From assembly GCF_905404315.1 (NCBI RefSeq), contig NC_066312.1, forward strand, positions 18,029,001 to 18,093,000: 64,000 nt of DNA. Reading direction: 5' to 3'. The translations under genes and the position numbers were made by a program. Source of the DNA: Leptidea sinapis (taxonomy: Eukaryota > Arthropoda > Insecta > Lepidoptera > Pieridae). The notes under the pieces are model-generated. The model saw only the letters and a program-made list of their open reading frames with translations, made no database searches and had not been told where the DNA came from. Shown here piece by piece: positions 34,761-46,700 of the stretch. Numbering within the stretch: position 1 is the first letter of the stretch; the number at the start of each line of letters is the position of its first letter.

Positions 34761-36987
34761 GTTTCCAAATAATGTGACTTGATATTCGCCAGCGAGTTTG
34801 TCACGGAAGAATGCATCTTCCATTTTCATCACTTTCCCGAACTTATCTTGAAACGTTACTACAGTATTTAACCGAAAAATTTATAAAGCTTTGAATGAGC
34901 TTACAGTACTGCTAATTGTTGATTACTAAGTAACCAAACGAGAAATATTGTACCTTAGTTACCGCGTCTTATTTTCTAGTAATAGAAAGTACTATGGCCC
35001 ACAATCACGGACTAGATTTTTTCTAAATAATAGCATTCATTTACGTACTTTTCTTCTAGATTCCACATAGTTTTTATAGAAAATTAAAAAAAAAACCATA
35101 TTGACCGTAAATACTCATAACTTTTATTTTGCTCAATCAAAAGTTATTGAATGTTTATTTATTTTTTTTAGTTTAAAATGTAAGCGCTCTTTTTAATTAT
35201 TCTTTTCTTTAAGTAAAAATGCATTTCTCAGTTGTATAATAAAATATTTTCGTACTCACCTATTTAATATCTTCCACCATTGTAATTGAAAAATCGTGTA
35301 CAGTTTTTAAGGGACTGGCAGTGCTCTTGTGATTCCTCTGGTATTGCAGGAGAATGTAGGCGGCGGTGATCACTTAACACCAGGTGACCCCTACTCTCGT
35401 TTGTCTTCTCTTCCATTCAAAAATTAAAATAGTTTATAATTTTTAAATGAATTGTTCTATTAAAATATCTGATCAATGCAGTTACCGTAGATTACTTATG
35501 TAATTATATTTAATTTATCTTATATCTTTAGAAAGCTTATAATGATTATTATTTTTAATCCTTGGTGTCCCCAATCAAAGCGTGATGAATCGTAGGAACA
35601 GGGCGGTCGTCGGAATCGACGCTCGCGCACAGTTCGTTGACCTCACGACCAACCATTTCCCGACTGCAACTTGGGAATTCTTCGTTTCTACATCGTTATC
35701 TTTTTGCGTGACATCTTCAATTTTTTTCTTCAATTGAAAGGTGAAAAGATGCCAGGGAAAGGCATTTCATTTCATTTTGTTTTAAAACTCATTAATACAA
35801 AATGCATTCGCTTTACGCGTACTATTAATGTTTCAACTGATCAGAATACATAAGACAAAGGGGCAGTCAACCAGTACTGAAATTTTAAAGAAATAAACGA
35901 ATATATGAGATTAAAAATCTATACTGTCGCTTAACAAGAAAATTTTTGAAACAAATTTTCAGTCGATTTAATGCAATTTCTATCAGACATGGTGAGATAG
36001 ATAATTAGTGTCTAAATCGCTCCCAAAAATATCTTTTTATTTCAGAAACAACTATTAAATAACTGCGTATAAATAACTAATACACTAACACAAACAATAA
36101 ATTATCATTTAAAAAAAACACCGCGGAACATGTAGTTTCGATGTAGAAGTTTAAATATTCGCGTTGTCAATATTAGATTATATTAAGTTGGCGCTTCTAG
36201 ACTGCTAAATAGCAACATGCATTATTAAATAATAGTAATAAATAATACGATTTGAATTGACATCACCAGCTTTCAAGTAAGGACTCACTTTCAAGTATAT
36301 TTAATGACTATTTACAAAAAACATTTATTTTGTTACAATTATCAATGTAATTAGACAAATATAAAACATTTAATGGGAATCCTTTTAGAAACACTTAGTT
36401 TCCGAGTAACGGACTCGGTAACTAAGTGCTGTCATAACCCATTCCTGTCTGAGGAATGCATGGGGAAATCATGTTGAGAAAAAAGCCTAATATTTTATTT
36501 AAACATCAGTAATTCTATACCGAGTATTAGATTAGGACACAACAAAGTCTGTTTGTTGACGTATGAAATGAAACCCTTATTCGCTTATTCATATCTATGG
36601 CAATTTGCACTTTTAAATCATTCAATATTAATTTATTAGTGCAAGTGAGGCTTAAACAGTTCTCCCTTTATTTTAAGTTTTTTGAATGGGTACATCTGGT
36701 TGCCTTCTCTCGAGGTTTGACTAAACCGAGTACACACGAAACATTAATACAACAATCCTCTTGGACTAACAAAAATAACAAATCCATTGATATCATACAC
36801 ATTTCGCAAGCATCTCGTTCTAAGCTCGTGCGCACGCTATTTCGTAATAATTTTGGTCCGTTAACCTTTTATTAAATACCCATTGTCCAGTTACTCCATC
36901 AGCGACAGACGATGACTCTTAATCTTTTAGCTCAAATATACTGTCTTTTCTCATGAACTTGCTGTTAAAAGTGAAATTATTCTATCA
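34761..36987. other. Gene-free block
   Basis: Frames at 35671-35853 and 36597-36875 have no recognisable product. A G+C-richer patch at 35565-35670 (GGCGGTCGTCGGAATCGACG) is unassigned. An 11-bp phrase, TAACTAAGTG, overlaps an inverted CACTTAGTT near 36393-36430. Confidence 0.5.
35310..35425 (-). repeat. Fragment of the 'cacctggtg / cgttgccggcc' family
   Basis: GCTCTTGTGATTCCTCTGGT, GGCGGCGGTGATCACTTAAC and ACCAGGTGACCC are the reverse complement of 19025-19110. Confidence 0.8.
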
Positions 36988-37520
36988 ATTCAAATTCAAA
37001 TATTTTTATTCAGAATAGGATGTGACATGGCTTGTTGAAAGTCAAAAACTACCACTCATTCAAAAAATAATGCCTCAGACCAGAGAAGAATGGGAGCAAC
37101 AAACTCATCGTGTTCTTTTTTTTTCATAAAAAAATATGTTCACAAAGTAATATTGTACTTTTAACTTTTTTTTTATTAGGCTGGGGGAGGTCGCTCCATT
37201 CCTAATCTGTGGCATCATTAAGAAAGTCATTTATTTTATAGTAACCAAATATATATTTTATAGTCATTTATTTTTTACCACACAAACGTTTCTAAACTAT
37301 TATTTTGAATATCTTAATACTTTTGTTTTGAACATTTTCTCCGATCTTGTTGTAAAAGCATGTACATCGCTCCACAAAAGACTTACTAACTCGACTGAGC
37401 CGAGTAGTAGGCATTATGAGTTTATGTCTGTTCCTGGTGTTAACGTTATGGTTATGACAGTTTCTAGCAAATAAATTCATGTGCCTATGGACATACATTA
37501 CATTATCAAGAATATATCAT
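36988..37520 (-). mobile_element. LINE 3' end with RT C-terminus (copy 2)
   Basis: On the minus strand 37292-37498 reads NTRNRHKLIMPTTRLSRVSK, then SFVERCTCFYNKIGENVQN, the same C-terminal tail as copy 1. The untranslated 3' part ends at 36988-37000 in repeated TTCAAA (TTTGAA on the coding strand). The copy is 5'-truncated. Confidence 0.85.
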
Positions 37521-39573
37521 CATTTAATTCAACGTTGCCAACGTCTACTGTTTGTTCACCAAATGCCGTTAGTAATTATATTTAAACAAAGAAAAAGTAG
37601 TTACAAAATTTGCTTATTTGTGTTGTTATGAAATGGCAAAATGATGTGGCCGCATAACTGTCTAACTCAACGGTGGAATTTCCATAAAATTACAAATTCC
37701 AATTTCAATTGTTTCTTCGGTTTTTGTTAAATAAGTTACATATTTAATCTTTCTTATGAATCATCCTGTCTGCTTTTTCTGTTCATCGCTGAGAGACAAA
37801 TAGCCACGACGACTAACATTTTTTTACAACATAGAATGACAATAAAATGATGTAATATTTCGTACATCTTAGAGAGATCTCATAACAGTATATTAAGTTC
37901 AAGGTCAGTTATATTGTGTATAGTCTTAAATTGAATGAAATAACAATTGATTGTGGCTGAGCCAATTATTAATAAACTTTACGAGAGCTAGAATTATAAA
38001 CCTTGAGGCCTTGTTAAAACTGTCATTTGCCTACTTATATAGTGGTTTGGTGAACTACAAGTGTCAGTTTTAATTTTTTTTTATTGCTAACAGTTTTGTA
38101 GTGTGTAGAAATACAACAATTTTTGTTATAATTATGTGTTCGTTTGTATTATCAGGTTTTTTTAAGAACTGATAATAAAACATGTGTTTTTGTACCATTG
38201 CGATTGTAATATACACATATTATTTTATATGCTGAAATAAATTCAAAATCATATGTTGTATGTTCAAGTAGTTATTCTAACACGCAACTATGCGGTTATG
38301 AATTTACATATAATTCAATATAGATTCTTGTTTATACTTCAGGTAAAATGACTTAACTTAAATCGATTAACAAAATTGTTTTACATCGACTTTCCATATA
38401 TATTAATAAAATTAATATCTATTTATTTTGTTATACTAACGGTTTTAATTCACATAAATGTTGACACAGAATTTTTATCATGAAACCAATTAAAACTTTT
38501 GTCTGTCTGTCTGTCTATAGTGGCGTGAATTAATTTGACGAGACTTTCACTGGACGTAAGCTCATATCATTTAAAAATATAAAATTAATCAAACCAAAAA
38601 ATTAATGGTCATATTATCAAAAAGAAATACATGAGAAATAGCGGTCGGCCGCTTGTAAATAAATATTATTGAAGAATCTGTAATAACACTCATTAAGAGA
38701 TTGTAAGTCTTTTGTCTTCGGTAACTGTGTAATTAACACTCAAATACAATTGTTTTCTTGAAATAACGGCTATTAAGCGAACGATTAGTGTAGTGTGTAC
38801 CTAGCAGTCAACAGAGACTTGTCAATATAAGTGTTTATTTGCTGACGGTACCTACCGTAGACTTAGAATTTACTAGCTTATAGACGTATTGGACTGCCCA
38901 ATAATGCGTGAGCAATTTTTATATGTCAATATGTGCGTTAACTAATGGTTTAATATTCAAAATACATAAATATCTAATGTTAAGCTTGGCTGACAGTTTA
39001 CGACTTGTCAAACAAAATCGGTTACACTAACCGTTTCTATATTTTTGTATCTCCGTTAGAGATGTTGTTGTCTTTCGCACGCTTTATTTGTGTATACGAT
39101 AGTCTTTTGTATGTCTATGGTGACTACTAATAATTGTCGTACAAAATTGAGAGTTGTAACAAAGAATAATGGACCCATCAAATGATATAACGAAAGGCAC
39201 TGCGCCAATTCAATTAAAAAAAATTGGATAATGCTATATATCATATATATCTACATCGTATTTACGTCACTATGACGTTGCTGAGATTGCGGTCATTCCC
39301 CATCTAATCATGCGGGGCTTATATAAAATATCTGTTTCACTTTATCGGGCCGCACGCTACTTTGCCCACGTAGGTTTTATTTACGTGTTTATCTTATGTG
39401 TTACCTACGTAAAAATAAATCCGTTCAATTAAATTTAAGTAAGCTAAGGTATACTCCATAAAACATTAACTGTCAGTGGAATTTTCGTCTGTCTATCCAG
39501 CCAATTTAGTTTGAACAAATAGACGGACAAAAAATAAATATGGCTTTATGATATACGATACAATATATTATAC
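37521..39573. other. Gene-free block
   Basis: No coding signal. A short GTCT microsatellite lies at 38501-38515. The only recognised repeat is at 38975-39060. Confidence 0.5.
38975..39060 (-). repeat. Dispersed repeat 'gacaagtcgt...cagccaagctt' (copy 2, inverted)
   Basis: AAGCTTGGCTGACAGTTTAC, GACTTGTCAAACAAAATCGG, then CTCCGTTAGAGATGTTGT are the reverse complement of the copies at 30160 and 43375. Confidence 0.7.
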
Positions 39574-39890
39574 CAGTGGGAGGCAGCTTTGCACAGGATG
39601 CCAGCTAGATTATGGGTACCACAACGGCGCCTAATTCTGCCGTGATGCAGTAATTTGTACAGTGTTTCGGTCTGAAGGGCGCCGTGCTAGTGAAATGACT
39701 GGGCAAATGAGATTTATCATCCTATGTCTCAATGTGACGAGCGCAGTTGTAGTGCCGCTCAGAATATTTAGGTTTTTTAAGAATCCTGAGCAGTACTGCA
39801 TTGTAATTGGTAGGGCGTATCAATTGCCATCAGCTGAACGTCCTACTCGTCTCCTACCTTATTGTCATAAAAATATATATATTTATTAAC
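39574..39890 (+). mobile_element. SINE/MITE-like element 'cagtgggaggc' (copy 1, near full length)
   Basis: Runs from CCAGTGGGAGGCAGCTTTGC through AGATTATGGGTACCACAACG, TTCGGTCTGAAGGGCGCCGT, GAGCGCAGTTGTAGTGCCGC and ATCAGCTGAACGTCCTACTC to TTATTGTCATAAAAA. Other copies: 46775-47040 (inverted), 49921-50192, 50267-50475 and 62117-62398 (inverted). The 75-codon frame 39662-39889 is a reading of the repeat. It lies only 0.6 kb upstream of the formin start. Confidence 0.85.
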
Positions 39891-40477
39891 ATCCACATGA
39901 ATTAGGAAAAATTGTTACTTTCGTATAATTTTTATAATACCCATATCATCTTTAATAAACAATAGTCGTTCTAAATAGATTTGTACCAAGAGGGTATTGC
40001 GAAATTAATTAAAAAAATATTATGTAAATATAATTCCTAATAACCTTTGCTGTTTTAATATTTATTAATAGGCATTGGTAATTCTTATCATAATTTAGAC
40101 TTTCTCTATCATTAATAGTTTGCTCGAAGGGACTAAGTTAGATATCATTATAGTTAGTATGAACTGTTGCTTGTTTTGTGTAAGAAGCTTAATTAGTGAT
40201 TGTCACGTCCACAGATACAATATCATGACACGCATTTGTATATTAAAAAATTAATCAAATATGCAATCTTATCTCGGCATTGATTCATATGCCACGTGTT
40301 TTCCAACGTAAAGACTTCAGTGCGTTCGCAGTCGCCTTTCAGTACAATACCGGCCGAATTTCAGACAGAATAAAACAGAGAATGAAAAACAAAACTTAGT
40401 GATATATCATTGATTAATAGATTATTTATTAGTGTTTGCAATGTGATAGTGGAAAACTGTGATAGTGTTTGAAGAAA
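39891..40477 (+). promoter_or_regulatory. Upstream region and probable 5' UTR of the formin gene
   Basis: An insect-type initiator TCAGT lies at 40339-40343 and a CACGTG E-box at 40293-40298. An in-frame TAG at 40463-40465 closes the frame before the first ATG, so the start is inside 40466-40478. No TATA box was seen at the right distance. The promoter assignment is weak; a distal promoter upstream is equally possible. Confidence 0.3.
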
Positions 40478-40702
40478 ATGATTGAATTAGTCAAAATGCC
40501 TGAGAGTAGAGTAAACGGGGCAGTGAGAGACATAGGCGGAAACACTTTCGTGTGTCGTGTACAATATTTGGATGATCTGGACCCTTTCAACGAGTACAAC
40601 GTCAGAGAACCCACAAGACCTCTATACCATACGTTTAATGTAACGATACCTTTATCATATCAAATCGCTGCAGTGCATCGCTTGCTTCAAGCCCCACATA
40701 GG
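40478..40702 (+). CDS. FHOD exon 1 (residues 1-75)
   Basis: Encodes the start of the GTPase-binding domain: TFVCRVQYLDDLDPFNEYNV and IAAVHRLLQAPHR. Ends in phase 0 at AGG before donor GTAAGT. Two candidate starts, Met1 (40478) and Met7 (40496), differ by six residues. Reading past the donor gives only a short tail, so this is a true exon end. Confidence 0.95.
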
Positions 40703-43700
40703 GTAAGTACTCTAAATATGTATATAATAATAAAAATCTGGGACGGTAAGCTTGCTAAGATATTTTAATAATTGAATTCCTTAGAACATGGTTTGAAAAC
40801 AATATCTCAAAACTGAAAAGTTATTCTGCAATGATATTGCTTATTTTAAATCGTAACTAATATGTATAGCTATGAAGTTTTAGTAATTGAAACAATTAAC
40901 GAAAATAGATTAAATCTACGAAATTGTAACAAGTGATAAATAAAAGTAAACAAAAATTAGTAAGGCAAGTTAGTCATCGCTGTGTTTAGCTAAAATTATC
41001 TGTTCTAAATATTTGTGTTCAGGTGAGAGTCGGTTCAGATTTAACGTTTGCAATAATCGCATCCGTACTGTAACTATAAAGATAAAAATACATTGACTTT
41101 ACATGATTTAAAATTTTTTCGTTGTGTGTTTAGGTTTGTAGAGTTTAATTCTTTTATTAAGGAATCGTATAAAAAGGTTACTTATACATACGTTTTCTGA
41201 TTAAATGGGGGATTTACTGAAAAGAAGTCAGATCAGGGTAATTTAGAATAATTAAAAGAGATGGTAAAAAAGGTTTGATGCGATTGAAAGAGGCTGGGGC
41301 CGCATGTCTTGGCCGTATTGTATATATTATGTAAAATCTGTTTCTAAATACAATTATTTTTTGAAAACAAGAACTTCTTGTTAGTTACAGTTATTTATAT
41401 ACTATTATAGTTATATATTATATTATTATTGCATTTATTATTTTATTGTAAAAGTTGTTGCTTTATTAATATATATAAAACAAAGAAATAGTCATAAAAA
41501 AATATTTAACAAAACAATGCAATATTTACAATACTAGATATGATAACATGAAGTAAAAACATTATGGGGATGTGTACCAAGGAATAGGTAGAATTTCCGC
41601 GTTGGATGGCTAGGCTGATTCCTTGGCTGATATAGCTGCCAGAGCTTTGGTTTCCAGTAGCCCTTTTGAGGCGCGTTGATCGTACTTTGTACATTTTCCG
41701 CACATCTGGGACCCACGGACCAAGTGTCTCCCTCAGAAAGACAACAAACGGCACAAATATGTAAGACTCACTGAGATCGACACATTTGCGAATTTGCTGT
41801 CCTCGGCAGTCGAAGCGACATCCCCAGTACTAACCCAAGTCGCTTGGACATGAGAGGAAACCAGAGTGTCGAACGAAGTCGTGGCCCACACCAGACCCTT
41901 CCCTGTGCCCGAGCCACAAGGGTTATTTCATAATTTAGAAAAGTAGTTGTATTTAATATTATAAGCCTCGCCTTGATAAAGTTTTTACATCTATCGTGTG
42001 TTCTTAAACACACACAGTTTATTTATGAGCTTCTTAATCTGGACCATTTCCTCTTAAGCGTTACTCGTGTCATTCACGAGTCAATCAAATATTTAATTTG
42101 CCTAAAGGCTGGGCGTACCCACCTACGTATATATAAACTACTAGCTGTTACCCGTGACTACGCCCGTTTTTACCAGTGTAACCATATTAGTTGGTGTTCT
42201 AATGCTGCCACATGCAATAAACAAAACAACCTTTTTTCTATTATTTATTTTACTCTCTCTCAGAGCGCCATTTGTTTCCGAAATGGTAGTAGTATCTAGT
42301 ATATTCGAAATGACATCAAAAAGAATTCTAAAGGAATCAATTTTGAGAAAATAAATGCCTTTTAATCTCTCATCGTTATGGCAGCGTTCGTAAGAATCAT
42401 TTTCGTTCTACATTATTTTCTCCGACTTACTTTGCAAATCTGAAGTAAAACTCTTTTCATTTTTCGGGTAATATAATGTACCTTACGATAGTCACAAATA
42501 ATATGACTTTCTATTGGTAACATAATTTTCAAAATCGGTTCAAGTAGATCTAGTTATTATCCCAACAACCTCATAACCCTACAAACTTTACCCCTTCTAT
42601 AATATTATTATAACTGTGGCAATCGTTATATAATATGAATCTTGCAACAAAGAATAATATTCAGATTAGAATTTTAATTTATTCAAGCCATTCGCGAAGG
42701 CCACACCTATTTAGAAATTGTTTCAAAAAGCAGACGCTTAAGCACTAAATTGTTTACACTTACAACGTAATCTAAATATTATATGAAGGTCGAAATCATT
42801 GAATCATACTGAATTGGTGAATATATTTTAATGTTGTTAAGACATATTTTAATTGCTGCAAACACTATTTTCTTATAAGAGCGCAAGTGTTACACGTTTA
42901 AAATACTTTTTAAAGGATTAAAATGAGCGTAATTTGTAGCTGTATTTTAATATCAAATTTTTGCGTATTAGTTACATTTTTATGTGAATTAAAAGTTGAA
43001 ACAAAAGTTACATCTTTAAAAAACGATCCTACAAAGGAGTTTTAACCTAACTATAATTAAAACGGCTTACTATTTCTAACCTAGGATTAAGTTAAATGAA
43101 AACCTATCCTTTCATCTTTCTAATTTGAAATAAGGCGTGAGAAAATTACTATATACGTAATCTTGAAATATTAACAAAGAGACAGACCTTCACTTCAAGC
43201 CACCGCCTGAAACCAGCATCATTATCAGCTCGAAGAAGTCCACTGCTGGACAAAGGCCTCCTCCAAAGATTTCCACGACGATCTGTCCGTCGAACTATGT
43301 GCCCTGCGCACTGCCACTTCAGAAACCATATAAGGCCTAAATTCGGTCGCACGTGGAGTATTGTTCTAACGAGACAGAAGAACATCTCTACAACAAGATA
43401 TAAAAGAAAAGCGAATCTATTATTACTGTTACCGATTTTAATTGACGAGTCGTAAACAGTCAGCCACGCTTGGCATTACCTCTTTATGAGGCTGTCAGGT
43501 CTATACGCTAGTATATGGGTAGGTATACACCAGTTCGTTTTTCAAATTTTGTAAATTGAATCAAAAAATGTATGTATGCAACCGTGCTTAGTACAGTATT
43601 GTAAAAATCAATATCGCTAGATTTTATGCTTTCATTATAGTATCGACGTCAATAGGAATACCTAAACTCCTGTCACTGCCATCAGTCTAAGCATTAAGTA

Positions 43701-46700
43701 CCGTTGCGCATTAAAAGCACATCGTATCTGGGTTTAGAGTTAAGAAATAGTTGAGATCGTTGAGTTATGATAATAATTACTGTAACTGGTACAATGACGC
43801 GCTTCGCTTCAAAGCATTCATGTCGATTTCAATTTAGATACAAATAACGTATCTAATAAAATATGCTTTGAAGAGCTTTTGCCAAATTTGTTCATTAGTT
43901 CACCTTTAAAAGCTCTCTCTCATTAATAAATGATACAGTATTTATAACAGTAAACAGTCTTTAAACCTTTCATCGAGATAATAGTTAATATATATTAATA
44001 GTCAGCGCAAAAAATTTGCATTAAATTAATACAAAAATTATAGACATAGTTGAACGCGTCATGACTACGCAAGCCTCGAAATGGCATTTATGCGTTTCGA
44101 ATCTGATTATTAAGGAATCTTTAAAGCGAAAAATTAAAAAAATAATGTTCTATTACGTGGCAATCACCAAAATACATGACTTTCCGCAGATTCATACCAC
44201 AGGTCATTCATAATCTATTATTAGTACGATGCCTGTCAGCGCGAAACATTCACTGTGTGATTATTTTGCGAAATGACTCAGCCACAATATCTGACTTCTT
44301 CGACTGTTTGACACACATAACTAGAGACCCATTTTACTCATTCAAAATATATATTACTAGCTGACCCGACAGACGTTGTTCTGTAAATAATAAATAATGT
44401 TTTTATGAATTTGTCAATAATATATCATAACATTAACAATAAGAATTAATTCGTAAAATATGCACCCTGCTGGCGTAATGAAATTGTTTCACAGCAGAAC
44501 TGTCAAACCGTGCGTCAATAAATTCTCTCATAGAAATTATGCATGGACGCATCAAAGGAAAAACAAATTGGTTGTTTTTATTTAATTCCGAGCATTTTCC
44601 TATTTATTCTCCTTTTAAACCTTCTCTGGACTTCCACAAATAATTCAAGACCTAAATTTTCCAAATCTGTCCAGCCGTTCTCGAGTTTTAGCGAGACTAA
44701 CGAACAGTAATTCATTTATATATATATATATAAATATAGATAAGTTCAAATAAATTTAAAACAGATTCGCTAATATTTCTTACCTGATCTTATTATTTGT
44801 TTCCTGATTTTCCATTATAAGCCTACTTAAGTTCCAGTGGTTTTTATGGGATTTTACATGCGTATTCTGGCAGCTTAAATGAAAAAACTGCTTTATAGTG
44901 CATTTTACAGTTTGTTTTTACGTGAAGGAAAGTTTCTTACAACCCAACAACGAACGGAAGCCATATCTATTTTAAAGGATTTACCAAAAAGCAAACGAGG
45001 GATGGATGGATAATCTATACATATAAATAAAATTGGAGTGTCTGTTTGTAATAGTGAAATAAACGTTTTTACTACATGTATATGAATTATATATTCATAT
45101 ATACAGGGTGTCCCATAGTTATGGGACATGAAGGGAAAGTACCTTAAATATCGAAGATAGGCTATTTTACTGAAAGAAGACTTAATGTTATTTTTAAAAG
45201 CTAGTACTTCTGCATTCAAAGATTTTCTAAAAATTACTTGCCTCGTCTGGGAATCAAACCGACTGAAATGTAAAAAAAAAACACCCCTACTTTTATAATG
45301 CCAATCGAAAGAATGGCCAAACACTAATAACTCTGATGAGTAATAAAAAAAATAATAAGTCTCTGATGTAATAAGGAGTAACTTTGGCTACGTTCATTTC
45401 AGAAAAAATGCTTTTATTTCAAATAAATAAATTAATGTTGCAATGTCCAAGAAACGGTCTAACTCCAAAAATAATTTAAATGGCAAAACAACGTTTGCCG
45501 GGTCAGCTAGTAATTAATATATACTGTTTAAATAAAATTTCACTCGATTTCAAGGTACTGGTTGTGCCTTTAGCGCAAATAGACTACTTCTTGTTAAAAA
45601 CCGGTTCGACTTAAAAACTTACTTCGTTAAAAATGGGTCAATCTTTTGACAATTGTAGTTCACCCTCAACCCGCGAAAATTGGTCCATCGTGATTTAATT
45701 TCTGTAATAATTATATATATTAATAATTTCTTTAATTCTTCTTGAGTTTCATGCCCAGAGGTTAATCAAGATTACCCGACAGTGGTATATTTTTTTATAA
45801 TATACGTATACAAACACATACATTTACGATATTTTAATATATCCATATTCATCACTAACGTTTGCAGCTGCAACCATCGACTCCCGACATGAGAATTTCA
45901 ATTAATTATTGTATTTTTGTAATATCATCATCTAACACACGCTTACTTATTTTAATACGATGTTATAGTATTTTATACAACAGTTGTATAAAGAGGGTCA
46001 AAAAACACGAGGGCCTTGTTGTAAATCGCAATGAATGACGCCACAAGCGTTTTTTAACCTAGTTATACAACGTGTCGCATTCAATAATTTTTTTACTAAA
46101 CAGATATTAAACAAACAAATATATCAAGTTGTCGAGTTGCCGCTTAAATGGACGAGTAACGTAGCGTATATACATACATATCTCTGGTAAATGGTTTGAT
46201 TTTTCCTTCAACGAATGGCAAAGGTACCTACCATACAGCCAATGCGGAAAATGTAAGATATTACAAAATATACGTAGCAGCATCTTGGCAAATTATATTA
46301 ACAAGTTTTTTTCTTAAGACAAATTAAAAAGTTTAATTTAAATATTTAAATATGAAAATATTATGTATTTAATATAGTATATATAACCTTATACCCTAGA
46401 TTTAGTTATCTGTGGCACAACTGTGCTTTTTTGGCAACATTATCGTACAGTTAAAAATGCTTTTTTAGACCATAGAGTATAGACTTATTAAAAGATTCAA
46501 TAAAGTACATATTATGTTCTTATATTATTGATTGTGTATATTGTATAAATGACAGATAAAAGTAGAGCAGTAGAAAAAGCGATATTGCAATCGGTTTGGG
46601 CTATTTAATATAAAATTCCAGTAAGTTGGTTCTATTTAAAGTGACGCTCCAGTTTTCACAGCTCGCGTTGGACATCTGCCAATAAGTCCCAGGTACTGGA

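Noticed and set aside
44905..45324. 139-codon minus-strand open frame
   Set aside because: It spans two dispersed repeats in intron 1 and shows no protein family; chance frame.
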